Assembly (NCBI GenBank): GCA_039583875.1
Contig: CM077155.1
Coordinates: 5,072,043-5,136,042 of the forward strand
Origin: Platanthera guangdongensis
Lineage: Eukaryota; Streptophyta; Magnoliopsida; Asparagales; Orchidaceae
DNA: 64,000 nucleotides
Direction: 5' to 3'
Numbering within the stretch: position 1 is the stretch's first letter; each line of letters begins with the position of its first letter. Under the pieces are notes generated by a model. That model was not told where the DNA came from, searched no databases, and saw nothing but the letters and a program-made list of their open reading frames with translations. Positions 1 through 11,257 of this stretch are shown here, one piece after another. The translations under genes were made by a program, and so were the position numbers.

Positions 1-1056
1 TCTTCCAGCTCTAATGAAGAGGAAGAAGAGGCAAGGGCCAAGGAAATCTACCTCATGGCCATCAATGCCTCCAGAAGTCAATCAGATGATAAAGATGCAT
101 CTAACAATGAAGGAACTTCAGAATCAGAAGTTGATCTGGTACTTTCATCCTTTGACTATAATTTTGATAGTTTCAAAATTGAATTTAAAACTATGTGCAT
201 TGACTTAATAAACTCTGAAAAGGAAATCAAAACACTTAGGGAAAACTATCTAATTAAGAAAATCTGATTTCTGAAAACACTAAGTTAAAAGAAGAACTAA
301 CTCTAGCTAATGAACAAATCAATTCTTTAAAAACAGAGCTATGTAAGGCCAAACAACTTGAGGGATCTCTCAATGGGAGAAGCCTTGAGCTGATGGACAT
401 CACAAGCACAGTTAATGTCAAACTAAATGGCAAACTGGGCTTGGGATCATTATCAAGTTTACCCCCATACTTAAGAAGAACATATTAACCACACCAATAA
501 AATTTGTGTCTGAAAAGGGTAAAGAAAAGTAGATAATAACAATCCTAATCAAACTAAAATTACAGACAAACATAAGAAAAATAATAACCAGAATAATGTT
601 CAACAGTTTTCATCGAACTCCAATCCACGAAACATGTACAGTTCATCGAACTCAAGTCGACGAACTCTGAACGCAAATATTAGCTATAATAATTCGTCTT
701 ACTGCGATCGACTTAATATATATGGTTCGTCGAGCAGAGATCGATGAACTTGGGGCACAGAAAATGAACATGTTCATTCTCTGAGCAGAGATCGACGATC
801 TCATCCCACTTCATCGAACTCAGGTCGACGAACTTACAACTTTTCGTCGAACCCAGACAGACTTAATAAAAATCATAACTTTGATAGAAACCCTAATCAA
901 CCTAGAAAACTCTTTAATCCACTTGATGATTTGTTAATTCCTCCCAGAGGATATCATACCTTAGGATATAAATCCCAACCTGAATTCTCAGTAATATCCA
1001 GCTTTTCTTATGTAAAGAAACAAGGACCCAAGGTAACCTGGGTCAAGAATAACTAA
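1..1056 (+). pseudogene. gag: gag C-terminal fragment (element A)
   Basis: Frame 1 opens with a Ser/Glu-rich acidic stretch (SSSNEEEEEARAKEI), then MAINASRSQ and a charged helical segment, as in B gag at 42540-42960. A TGA at 265-267 and a shift of frame break it. Downstream frames keep the conserved block SLNGRSLELMDITS near 367-411. From about 601 the protein is built from SSN and RR units encoded by the TCGTCGA/TCGACGA repeats. It ends with the motif GPKVTWVKNN and TAA at 1054-1056. The zinc knuckle and gag core lie upstream of the window. The role in an intact relative is to form the virus-like particle and bind genomic RNA. Confidence 0.85.
601..860 (+). repeat. TCGTCGA/TCGACGA palindrome cluster inside gag (A)
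   Basis: Repeated half-sites of the type TCATCGAACTC...GGTCGACGAACT occur about every 40-80 bases. They lie within the gag frame and are read as SSN-x-x-RR units. The same motif fills the LTR at 7858-8345 and the pol-ORF3 spacer at 4260-4540. Confidence 0.85.
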
Positions 1057-1071
1057 TTGTTTTCTTTGTAG
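1057..1071 (+). promoter_or_regulatory. Splice-acceptor-like tract at the gag/pol junction (A)
   Basis: A T-rich run ending TTTGTAG sits between the gag stop (TAA 1054-1056) and the first pol codon at 1072. A TAATT before it could be a branch site. All five Sirevirus copies have a similar tract in this position, which suggests function, but splicing is not shown by sequence alone. Confidence 0.45.
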
Positions 1072-4000
1072 GTAAAGAACTGTCCAGCTGCTAATCAAAA
1101 ATTGTATCTGGACAGTGGATGCTCCAAACATATGACTGGCAGCAAGGACAACTTAAATAACTACATGTCCAAGCTGGGACCAAAGGTGATCTTTGGTGAT
1201 TCAAATTGGGGCCAGTCAGAGGGCTTTGAAGAAGTAAAAATTGGAGCGGTCACTTTCAAAAAGGTGGCATATGTAAGTGGACTCAAGCATAACCTAATCT
1301 CTATAAGTCAACTATGTGATGAAGGTTATCAGGTACACTTTAACTCAACATCTTGTATTATTTCTAATAAAGAAAAACAAACTATTTTAATTGGAAATAG
1401 ACAAGGTAACATATACATAGTAGATTTTCATTCTACAACTTCAGATATCTGTTTACTTAATATTGTTAGCAATCAAAATGATCTATGGCATAAAAGACTA
1501 GGACATGTTAATATAAAAAACATTGCTAGGCTATCTAAAGACAGACTGGTGAGAGGTTTACCTTCTGTTCCCTATAAGAAGGAAGGCCTCTGCAGGGCTT
1601 GTCAACCAGCAAGCAAACTAAATTTAGTTTTAAATCAGTTAATAAGAGTGATTCACCTAGGATTTTGTACTTACTACACATGGACCTTTTTGGACCTAAT
1701 GATGTATAAAGCCTAGGAGGGAAATCTTATACCATAGTTATTGTAGATGACTTCTGAAGATTCACTTGGGTGGTCTTTCTGAGATCTATGTCAGATACAT
1801 TCAAAGTTCTTACAGATTTTCTCAAAACCATACAGATTGAGTACTCTACTCATGTTGCATTGATCGGAAGTGATCATGGTATAGAGTTTGAGTCTCTTCT
1901 TATGCATGAGTTCTGTGAGAAGGAAGGTATCAGACATTGCTTCTCAGCTCCTAAAACTCTCCAACAAAATGGGGTAGCTGAAAGGAAGAATAGAACCTTA
2001 ATTGAAGCTGCAGGCACATTACTTACAGATGCTTACATACCCCTATACTTTTGGGCAGAGGCTGTAAGCACAATAAATTATGTACTGAACAGGAGTTTAA
2101 TACATAAACTTAAGAATAAAACTCCCTATGAATTGCTTAAAGGGAAGAAACCTAAAATCACCTATTTTAAAGTATTTGGATGCATGTGCTATATTCATAA
2201 TAATAATAAGAAGTATATTAGAAAGTTTGAAGCTAAGGCTGAAGAGGGAATTTTTCTAGAATATTCTCAAGTCAGCAAATCTTATAGGGTGTTCAATAAA
2301 TCTTCTCTAAAAATTGAGAAATCAATTCATGTATCTTTTGATGAGGCTAACATGTCTTATAAGAAGAAGAAATTTCTATCAATAACACTTTGCAGCTACC
2401 TCACTTGTGTGAGAAATTAGGTGAGTTAAACCTTCCACAAGAAGTTATATCACCTCCTCCTCCACAAGCTGAAGAAGACAGTGAAGAACAACTTTTGAAA
2501 GAGGCTGAACTTCATTCAACAACAGACTTTATTCCTCAAGAGGAATTAACTCTAAATATTGTTGTTGAACCAACTCCACCCACTGATCTTGTCATACTAA
2601 GGGATCAACCTGGATCTCAAGTGATTGGAGACATAACAGTAGGTGTACAAACAAGACATCAACTCAACAAGATGTGATGCATGCCTATTTCCTCTCTCAA
2701 GTTGAGCCTCAATCCATAAAAGATGTTGAGCAAGATCCCCACTGGATCATTGAAATGTAAGAGGAACTCAACTAATTTGAGAGATGTAGAGTGGGAGATT
2801 TAATTCCAAGACCCAAAGACTACCCAGTCATTGAAACTAAATTGGTATATAGAAACAAGCTAGATGCCCAAGGTGTAATTATGAGAAACAAGGCTAGGCT
2901 TGTTGCTCAAGGATATAGGCAAGAAGAAGGAATGAACTATGACCAAACTTTTGCACCAGTTGTAAGGTTAGAAACAATCAGAATCTTCCTTGCTTATGCT
3001 ACCTACAAGAAGTTCAAAGTCTATTAAATGGATGTCAAGAGTGCCTTTCTGAATGGAGTACTTAAAGAAGAGGTTTATGTTGAACAACCTCCAGGTTTTA
3101 ACTCTCCAACCCATCCTTCATATGTCTTCAGATTGCATAAAGCTCTCTATGGTTTAAAGCAAGCTCCAAGATCTTGGTATGAGAACTTAGCTAGCTTCCT
3201 GATAGAGCATAAATTCACTAGATGCATTGTAGATAAAACATTATTCACTAGGCACCATAAGTATCAAACTTTGTTAGTACAAATTTATATAGATCACATT
3301 ATATTTGGGTCTACTGATTCCAAACTATGCAAGAAGTTTTCTGACCTCATGCATTTAAAGTTTGAAATGAGTAGCATGGGTGAGCTCTCCTATTTTCTTG
3401 GTCTCCAAGTGAAGCCGCTGCCTGATGGCATCTTCATATCCCATGCTAAATATGCTAAAGAGCTTATTAAAAAGTTTGGGATGGCTAATGCCTCAGCAAA
3501 GAAAACACCCATTACCACTAATGCTGTAATAGATTTTGATGAACATGGGAAACCTGTTGATCAGAAATTATATAGGGGCATTGTTGGGTCCCTACTATAT
3601 CTTACAGCAAGTAAACCTGACATAATGTTTTCCACATGTCTTTGTGCTAGGTTCCAAGTGAACCCTAAAGAATCTCATCTAGTTTTTCTAAAAAGAATTT
3701 TGAGATATATAAAGAGTTGTGCTAGTCTAGGACTCTGGTATCCTACCGAGACAGAATTTGATTTAATTGGATATTTATATGCTGACTTTGCTGGATACAG
3801 GGTAGACAGAAAAATATCTCAGGGACTTGCCAGTTCCTTGGAATGAGATTAGTGTCTTGGTTCTGCAAGAAACAGTCATTTGTGTCTACATCAACTACTG
3901 AAGCAGAATATATTGCAGCTGGCAGTTGCTGTCCCCAGATGCCGTGGATTCAAAAACAACTCATGGACTATGGGTTCAACATAAATAATTCAACTCTCTT

Positions 4001-4238
4001 ATGTGATAACACAAGTTCTATATCCATAGTACAAAATCCAGTCCATCATAGTAGGACTAAGCATATAGATATTAGGCATCATTTCATTAGAGAGTGTGTA
4101 GACAAACACAAAATTAAACTTATCTATATCTACACTGATTTACAAAGAGCAGATATTTTCACCAAACCCCTGGATGAAGGAAATCATTTGTTCTTTATAA
4201 ATCAACTTGGAATGATAAATGGAGAAGCTTTAATTTAA
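1072..4238 (+). pseudogene. pol: pol polyprotein, decayed (element A)
   Basis: Domains in order: retropepsin motif YLDSGCSKHM (from about 1105), integrase zinc region WHKRLGH (about 1486), integrase core with RSDHG-like GSDHGIEF (near 1866) and AERKNRT (near 1978), reverse transcriptase with [10 protein letters not shown] (3028) and [11 protein letters not shown] (about 3150), and RNase H with STSTTEAEY (near 3886) ending TKPLDE (near 4160). The reverse transcriptase active site reads YIDH (about 3286-3297) in place of the usual YVDD, so it should be inactive. An in-frame TAA at 3025-3027 and frame changes near 1716-1770, 2390-2420, 2677-2791 and 3843 break it further. Copia order, with integrase before reverse transcriptase, is clear. 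Confidence 0.93.
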
Positions 4239-4254
4239 TTTCTGTCTTTGCTCA

Positions 4255-4540
4255 ATGAATTTTTCAAAGTTCATCGAACGAAGATCGACAAACAGAGAAA
4301 AGTTCTAGAGATATTCGTCGAACGAAGATCGACGAACTCTCTGTGAGTGAAGTTACTTTCGTCAAACGGAGATCGACGAATCTGCTTCAGAAAACTTTCG
4401 TCGAACAGAGCTCGACGAAATGTTTTCAAATCTTCAGACTAAGCTCGACGAATTATTTAACAACAAAATATTTCGTCGACCTCAGTTCGAAGAATTCTTT
4501 TAATTTTCGTGGAACGGAGTTTGTCGATTCATATTCTGAA
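4255..4540 (+). repeat. TCGACGA/TTCGTCGA palindrome array in pol-ORF3 spacer (A)
   Basis: About a dozen half-sites (TTCGTCGAAC, GATCGACGAA and near variants) occupy the noncoding gap after the pol stop and before ORF3. It is the same motif family as in this element's LTR and gag. Confidence 0.85.
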
Positions 4541-4608
4541 AAATCTTATATCTAGGTTTTTCTTCAACCTCCATCCCACGCTTTCAGTTCCATAGCACTT
4601 GATCTATG

Positions 4609-4622
4609 TTTCTCTCTTGTAG
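4609..4622 (+). promoter_or_regulatory. Splice-acceptor-like tract before ORF3 ATG (A)
   Basis: A pyrimidine run TTTCTCTCTTGTAG ends 7 bases before the ORF3 ATG at 4630. Element B has the same arrangement (TTTTTGCAG, then ATG 5 bases on). This suggests ORF3 is translated from a spliced subgenomic RNA; that step is inference. Confidence 0.45.
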
Positions 4623-4629
4623 GTGTACT

Positions 4630-7471
4630 ATGGTGATTCCAGCAGGCAGTCTTGCAGCAATAAAATTTGATACTGGATTTGATGTTGACTTTGAGTCGTT
4701 TCAACACTCAGATCCAATCTTCCGAGACATCCTGAAACTGCTTGAAGATCAGCAGTTAAAGAATCTCATGTCCACCAGAATCAAGATAGCTGGTGCAGAG
4801 ATCAGGGAATGGGTCTATACTTCCTCCACCACCGATGAGAACACCATGATAGACACGATATCGGGTAATGCAGTCTCTCTTACCCCCGCCATCGTGACTG
4901 AATTTTTGGTCTAACTAATGGTGAAGCAGAGTTGGAAATTGAAAAGGAGGAATTTGATGAAATGTTAAATAAGATGGGTTATTCTGGAGCAACCCACAAC
5001 AAGCTGTTAAAGAAACATCTATCTGCTGAGTATAAGTTTCTAGCAGATATTATGGGGAAAGTACTGCTGGGAAAGCACACAGCCCATGACCACATCACCA
5101 GACATCAATTCCTGGTGATGTGTGCAGTGGTGAATAAGAAGCAAGTGGATTGGGCTCAGATTATGTTTGAACTGATCAGGAAAAAGAACACCAAGAAGGA
5201 GGTGTGTTTTGGAAGAATTCTGGGAATCTTCCTTCAGGAAAAGGCTGCAAAATCGCTGGTCACACTGACCATATTCATCAATGCCTCCAAGAAGCTCACT
5301 TGTGCTCTCTTTGGCAGGTGGGAGAGGAACATCATCAAGCCATCCAAGGCTTCTTCCTCTTCCTCCAGGCCTTCTGAGAGTACAAGGGCTGATCCAGCCA
5401 CTCCCCACCCTAATGAAGATATCCCTCCTCCACCTCCACCATCTCCAGCCATCCAAAGTCATTCTCAGATGATACACCAATTCCCCTCACCAGCTCACAC
5501 CATAGTCCATACTCCCACACCTCCATGATCCACAGTACATATATCCCCAACTCATATTCACTTTCATACCACCCCTCCATCTCAACATGGTACACCAATT
5601 CCATCACCACATTCATCTCCTCTACCACCATATTTGGCTGACATTCCCCTCTCCAATCTATCCTCCCTACCATCATTCAATCTGTTCCCCCCCCCCTTCA
5701 TACTCCTTATCTAGATGAACCAATGCAAGATTCTTTACCTCCTCCTCGACCATCATCTTCCATCCACCCTTTTGTCTCCACTAAGACACCTCCATCATAT
5801 ATACCACTGGAACCCTCCATCATCCCACCTCTTTTATCACTTCTCACTCCCCTCCTCAAAACCCTCATAGCAGAGGCTATTTCCCCTCTTGCTACCTCCA
5901 TCTCCTCCCTTACTGCTCAGATCTCTGCTCTCTCCATCCCTCCTTCTTCAGTCAGGGGCCTGGCTCTAGTTCCCACTAAAACCAGGCAGGGGGAGATACT
6001 CAGTGAAGAAGTAGCAACAGCAGCAGAAGCAGAAGCAGAAGCAGCAGTAGAAGTAAATGCATATGTAGCAGCAGCTGATGATTTATTTGATCTAATTAAT
6101 TTTATTGAGTCTGATATGGATCTGGATGAGCAAGTCACGGAGGAAATAAAAATTGCTGGTGATTACATTATAAATCCCATAGTAAATCTTGTAAATTTGT
6201 TGAATATGTTTGATACAGTTCATTTGAACTCTCTGCCAGTATACAGAATAAAGCCATCCTTGGCCAAAGTTCCTTATACCTCCCCAATAAGCCCCAAAGT
6301 TGCTAAGCAACTCAAGGCTAGTTTTGTTGTTCCAGAGGCTCCTGTCATTCCATCTCCACCTAGAGCTGATTCCCTCATTATTGTATCCCCTCCCAAAGTC
6401 ATTTCTGCTCAAACTTTTATTATGGATGACTCTCCAATGCCTAATCTTGATGAGTTGATCATGGCTGATATAGAAGAAGAGAATAAATTAGTTGCTGAAA
6501 AAATTGATGTGTGTAGCTCTCCTACTCTAGCTCCAGCTCTTCCTCCAGCTCCTCCTCAGGCTGAAAATCCTATTGATAAAGCTGTATTAAAAGCCATTGA
6601 TGCTTTATATGATTCTCCTCAAGGATCTTCTGACGATGAAGATGAGGAAGAAGATTTTGATGATGAGCCCAAGGCTAAAAAGAGTATCTATAAGAAAAGA
6701 AAAGCTCCTCCACCTCCTACTCCAAAATCCAACCCAACACATGATACTCCCTACTACATTCTTCAGAACATCACTCTATACAAGGGCATGCCAGGATGGA
6801 TGTGGTTGTCCAATAATCAGCAGAAAGAGAGGAAAAAGAGCAGGAAATATTCACCACCTCCACAAAGATACAAGAAAGATCCTCCTCCTCCACCACTTGC
6901 TGCGGGTGCTTCAGGTTCTTCATCTCAGAGGACTACCAAATATTAAACATATCAGAGACATCAGGGTAGGTCCTCCTCCTCTTCTGGAAGAAGCCAGCAC
7001 AAGTACTATTCTTCAGGCTAGCAGCATCAACAACAACATCAACATCAACAGCAACAAACAACTGAACATCAAAAAGCTCAAAGCTCAAAGCCCAAAGAGA
7101 CCTGCATCTCCTCCTGTACCTTTTGAGGACCCAAAAACAGCTACAACAGCAAGGATGGCCAGGTTCCAAGAATTTGTTGGCCTATCTATGATCAATAAGC
7201 CAAAGCTAAAGGAAAGGATCCCTCTCAATTCTCAACCATGTCCAAATACAGGAAGGAGGAACTCAATAGGTTTGCAAAAGCCAACAAATTCTTTAATGTT
7301 GATGATTATATGAAGTTACATCCATAAGTTGTGGTGCCAAGAGCTACTTCCCTCAATATTATTGGAGCTGCTGATATGATATTGACAAAGACACAAGAAG
7401 CCAATCCAAACAGGGAAATCAAGTTTACTCAGCCTGGTGAAAAAGCTAAAGAGGAGAAGTACAAGGAGTAA
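4630..7471 (+). pseudogene. Post-pol ORF3, decayed (element A; envelope-like position)
   Basis: The N-terminal domain is alpha-helical and homologous to B ORF3. It starts MVIPAGSLAAIKFDTGFD and includes LSAEYKFLADIMGKVLLGKH (from about 5014) and INASKKLTCALFGRW (about 5275). A Pro/Ser/Thr-rich middle (about 5350-6550) and a charged C-terminal part with VPFEDP (about 7118) follow. Frame changes occur near 4905 and in a C-run near 5690-5700, with further stops later. No signal peptide or membrane segment is visible, so the envelope label rests on position only. The N-terminal block resembles the family called putative plant transposon protein (Transposase_32 in Pfam, from memory). Its function is unknown. 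Confidence 0.85.
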
Positions 7472-7647
7472 AAGAAGAATAAATGAATTTAGAACTATTT
7501 TAGTTTTCTATTGTCCTAAAACTGCATATCTACTTCTTGATACAATGCTCTCTGTACATATATATCTGCTGCATATTTTAAATTTCCTGCCAGATATATT
7601 TTTTCTTGCTTTGTAAATGTTGTGTCTGTTATTAGTGACCTCACCCA

Positions 7648-7660
7648 AATAGGGGGAGAT
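7648..7660 (+). other. Polypurine tract (A)
   Basis: AAATAGGGGGAGAT lies immediately before the LTR start TGTTGG. The same tract precedes the 3' LTRs of B, C and E. In this family it primes plus-strand DNA synthesis. Confidence 0.92.
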
Positions 7661-7857
7661 TGTTGGATCCCTAGTTAGATTTGGGCTAGGTTCACTAGAC
7701 TAGGATCATTTGACCCAACATGTATAGCCAGGGTCATGTTTGTGTCCTAGAGTCTAGGCCATATCCTTAGAGTCAACCTTGCTTGGACCAGCCATCAACA
7801 GACTGCAGAAGACTCAAGACTTAGAGAAATTTCAAAGATCCAGGAAATGAGTTTGGC

Positions 7858-8345
7858 GTTCGTTGAACTCAGCTCGACAAAAGTCATGTTCAGCTCGACG
7901 AACTCAGAGGCAATTCTCTGAGTTTAGCTTGATTAACTTAGTTCTCAGGTCGACGATTTCTGGATACTATACTTCAACATTCCAAGTCCAGAATTCCTTT
8001 CTCTGAACTCCAATTGACGAAGTTAGAATATCAGCTCGACGAACTTAGTTCTCAGGTCAACGATTTCTAGATACTCTACTTCAACATTCTAGTCTAGAAA
8101 TATTTCAAATATTCTAAGTCCAGAAACATTTCACTGAAGTCTAGTCGACGAAGTTAAATTATCAACTCGATGATCTTGGTGCACAGATTTGATAAGTTTT
8201 ATCAGATAGCAGTTAGCAGTTCTCAGGTCGACGATCTTGGATCTCAGGTCGACAAACAATAATTATCTGGTCGACGAACATAACTTCTCAGATCGACGAA
8301 CTCGGGACCCAGGTCGACGAATTTTGTTCTTTGCTCGACGATTTA
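7858..8345 (+). repeat. TCGACGA palindrome array in U3 of the A LTR
   Basis: Many copies of CTCAGGTCGACGA, CAGCTCGACGAAC and related forms lie at 20-60 base intervals upstream of the TATA box. They are therefore in the promoter half of the LTR. Confidence 0.88.
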
Positions 8346-8597
8346 TGTGCAGATCTAGACTTGGACATTTCCTTCATTTTGTCCTTATTTTATTGTAGAA
8401 ATTCCTGAATAATCAATGCTTAATATTCTCTGAATATTACCGTTAGAAGCAACATTGATTAGGCCATTCATCAGGATTATTACTTGTCATTTTTCAATGA
8501 GACAGTTGGGGAAATCAATTAATACAGACATTCTCAAGGCCTTCAGCAATCAATGCAGGAAGAAATTTAAAAATTCAAAGGAGAATTTAATAGAAAA

Positions 8598-8605
8598 TAT
8601 AAAAG
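8598..8605 (+). promoter_or_regulatory. TATA box of A LTR
   Basis: TATAAAAG, the only strong TATA-like sequence between the palindrome array and the hairpin leader. Transcription would start about 30 bases downstream. Confidence 0.6.
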
Positions 8606-9028
8606 GGATTTCTTCCTTCTTCTCGACAGAGACACGGAGATACAGAGATAGAGATAGCACAACAAGACAGGCAACATAGAAAGCAATAATACAGTAACAG
8701 AGGCAAAAAAAGAACAAGCCCAGACCAGAGAAATAATACAAGATACTGAAGAAGAAGAAGAAGAAGAACACACATTCAAATCAAGAGCCTTCTTTATTCT
8801 TCACTCCAGGATCCTTCCAGGACAGCAAAACTTTATCAGTCAAGAAGTTCCTGGAGCTCTTCTGGTCAAAGCTAAAGATTGAAGACCTACTCACCCTGAA
8901 GCAAAACTCAATCTTCCTGAACAACTCAATAAATCAGGGGGAGCTTTGTTAACATCAAAGATCCACTAGTCTTCTCAGTTGTATTTGAGAAAGAGAAGAC
9001 ACCATCACTCTCTCACCCCCTCACTATA

Positions 9029-9212
9029 CAAAGGGTTCTTTAACTCCCTTCAAAAGTTATTCCTTGGTTGCAAGTCACCCGATCAAAAGACTTGGGATTA
9101 TTTTTTGAGCACCTGATCAAAAGCTCATTGGTTCCAGTCACCTGATCAAAACCTGTTAGTGGATTTCTACCAGGGTGGTAGAAGAGTGGATGTACCCAGG
9201 TTGGGGAACCAC
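9029..9212 (+). promoter_or_regulatory. Leader hairpin array and conserved two-stem hairpin (A)
   Basis: Successive inverted repeats are visible. AAGGG pairs with CCCTT. CAAGTC and GACTTG enclose ACCCGATCAAAA. TGAGC and GCTCA enclose ACCTGATCAAAA. CTACCA and TGGTAG enclose GGG. A hairpin follows at 9186-9212 with outer arms GTGG/CCAC and inner arms CCCA/TGGG. Matching structures occur in B, D and the minus-strand LTR. Confidence 0.65.
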
Positions 9213-9431
9213 TATAAAAATTCTTGTGTTGTCTGGTTTCCCTCTTTCTTTTGTTCTTGTTGTTCTTGTGCTAGTTAGGTTTGTTGTGCCTGTGTGAATT
9301 AATTTAATCTCTATTGTGCCTGTGGTAGACTAGTACATTTTAGGATTCCACTTTTATTTACAGCAAAAAGATTTAAAGTTTTAAAGATACTCTATTCACC
9401 CCCCCCCCTAGAGTATTTCAGGTCTAACCCT

Positions 9432-10818
9432 AACTTTTAGAATCTCTGACTGTTTGCGCTCTCGACCACTAAGCGGGCTAAGACGGTTCAGAAGCCGCAA
9501 CAGTTACTTTCTCCTTCATATGCCTTTATTAGTATTTTCTTACATCAAATCCATAAGGGTCGTTCGTTTGAACTAAATTGGAGACTTGGAATTGACATTG
9601 GATGACCAATTCCAATAATGTTGTTTGGTTCTTAAGGCTCTGACTCTGTCTGGCAAGGTGGCGGCGGTCATGAATACGGGGGCTAAGTTATAATTTGTTA
9701 ATGCCTACCTAAGGAACTTCATCAACTTTTATGTTCAAATGAATGATGTTTGTTAGATGATCCTTGACGAATGACATTTTAACTCATGTGTTTACGACCT
9801 CCACGACCTTGCCAAACGGAGCGTAAGTAATATTAATTATAATAATTTATGTTTAAAATTGTGGAAATGGTTTTAGGCAAACCTCAATGCCTGGTTAGCC
9901 ATATCGGAGTCAGGAGAAAGATTCGGCTCGGTTTACTAAACATGATTGATGAGATTTCCCCTGAAATTTCTAAGACAAACCGACACGACTCAGACATTGT
10001 TTACCTGGGACCAATCGATCAAATTATGCACATAAAATTCCTAAGCCCCAGGAACCCCAAAAGAAGAGGTCAAACCCGCGCACGACAAGGTCGTGTAAAC
10101 GTGCTCGGCCTTTGCGCAAGTGCGCACTGCCAGTGCACGCGACCACTCCCCACGCGGCCAGTGCGCGCGCCCCGGCCCGCGCGGCCTAGCACTAGCGCGG
10201 CTGTACTCCGCGTGGCCCGACGCGGCCTCGCGCGGCCCCACGCGACCAACCTGTGCGGCCGAACCCCGCGTGACTGCGTTCCCAGCGGCCGCTCCCCACA
10301 CGGTCGCGCCCGAGGCAGATGTCGAGTTGGTGTCGTTGGTGGAGAAGGATGACGTATGCGCCTTAGAATATCAAGCTTCCACGACAGCTTACCCTTTGTG
10401 TGGAATATTGTTAGAGGGTTAGGGGGATCCTGAGATAACTTCTTTGGAGATTGGTCAGTTTTAAAGGGATGAGCGCTTTATTGCTCTTGACAAGAGATTT
10501 CATGCAGCGTGAGGGATGTGAGGTTATTCCATCCTTTGAATGTGTGATACCTCGAATGGTGGTGCTGACGTTGACAATGAGAGATTACTTGATTGTATGC
10601 GTGTCGTACGCAAACTCTATATCTTTTATTAGTGCTTTGTCATTACTGCAGCAGTCGTGACTTACCCCGACAACTTGCATTTTACTCACGATATATATCC
10701 TGGTGTGTCACAGAGGTGTCCTCTTGTTTTAGCCTTGGGTGCCTTGCTGAATCGAAAGCATTTTACATTTCATGCATGTTGATCATGCAATTTTTGACGG
10801 ACATGAGCATCTGGGGCT
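9432..10818. other. Unassigned DNA between elements A and F
   Basis: No protein homology is recognised. An open frame at 9849-10352 runs through a GC-rich block and encodes an Arg/Pro/Ala-rich product typical of chance frames in GC-rich DNA. The stretch 9555-9640 (GGGTCGTTCGTTTGAAC...) looks like degraded transposon or MITE-type sequence but could not be classified. Confidence 0.4.
10060..10315. other. GC-rich, CpG-dense island
   Basis: About 250 bases dominated by GCGCGG, CGCGGCC and CACGCGG, inside otherwise AT-rich DNA. It has no clear repeat period and no recognised coding content. Confidence 0.6.
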
Positions 10819-11245
10819 TGTTGTAGTGTGGAGGTCGGTCGGTCCGTTGTTGTTCAGTGGCTGGGCGGTCTAGCGGTTTATCCTAGCCGACTTGTCTGCC
10901 AGGCTATTGCTGTTTGGTATCCCAGCGGTTTGGCGGTTTATCTCAGACGACTTGGAGACCGGGCGGTCTAGCGGTCTCCTGTCGCAGCTTGTTCTCTGTG
11001 GCGCTTGTTCTCCTACTGTTGGTTGTCTGGAGGTTAGCCGACTTGTCTACCCGCACGACTTGTCCAGTTTGTCTATTTGTAAAGCCGCATATACTTGTAA
11101 TTTTTTAGTCCCACATTGCTTATTTGTAATCTCTCTCATCTCCTCCATTCTATAAAAGGGAGACTATACCTTTGTAATAGATATCTTTTTGGATAATAAA
11201 GTTTTTGTTACTCCAAAATTTTAGTCTACTTTTTTTGTTCGCACA
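10819..11245 (+). repeat. 5' LTR of element F
   Basis: Begins TGTTGTAGTG, ends GTTCGCACA. It contains GCGGTCTAGCGG-type repeats and CTATAAAAGGGAG near 11150 as a likely TATA box. It matches the 3' LTR at 15706-16135 throughout, with scattered substitutions. Confidence 0.92.
11150..11160 (+). promoter_or_regulatory. TATA box of F 5' LTR
   Basis: CTATAAAAGGG, repeated in the 3' LTR near 16037. It is correctly placed about 90 bases before the LTR end. Confidence 0.6.
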
Positions 11246-11257
11246 TGGTATCAGAGG
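11246..11257 (+). other. Primer-binding site of element F
   Basis: TGGTATCAGAGG directly follows the LTR end. It is complementary to the 3' end of plant initiator methionine tRNA. Confidence 0.9.

Larger units (their letters stand above)
1..9431 (+). mobile_element. Element A: 5'-truncated Sirevirus (Ty1/copia) retrotransposon
   Basis: The window opens inside the acidic, serine-rich C-terminal half of gag. It continues through pol, a palindrome-rich spacer, a post-pol ORF3, a polypurine tract and one LTR. The order gag, pol, ORF3, AAATAGGGGGAGAT tract, LTR is that of Sireviruses. The 5' LTR and the gag N-terminus lie outside the window, so no target duplication can be tested. All three reading frames carry stops and frameshifts, so this copy is inactive. 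Its LTR resembles those of elements B and D, as does its TCGACGA repeat family. The right boundary is placed near 9431 by comparison with other LTR ends in the window and may be off by a few bases. Confidence 0.93.
7661..9431 (+). repeat. 3' LTR of element A (about 1.77 kb)
   Basis: It begins TGTTGGATCC directly after the polypurine tract. It is collinear with the D LTR at 35283 (shared stretch TTTGGGCTAGGTTCACTA). It holds a palindrome array (7858-8345), a TATA box (8598), a hairpin-rich leader (9029-9185), the conserved GTGGATGTACCC hairpin (9186-9212) and a C-run followed by TCTAGAG near the end. The end near CTAACCC is placed by comparison with D and the minus-strand LTR. Confidence 0.9.

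Noticed and set aside
1033..1071. A proven 39-base intron between gag and pol
   Set aside because: Shorter than usual plant introns, and C and E lack an equivalent donor. Only the acceptor-like tract is conserved, so it is kept as a hypothesis.
9849..10352. 167-codon open frame
   Set aside because: It owes its length to GC-rich DNA lacking stop codons, has low-complexity Arg/Pro/Ala content and overlaps an equally long frame on the other strand.
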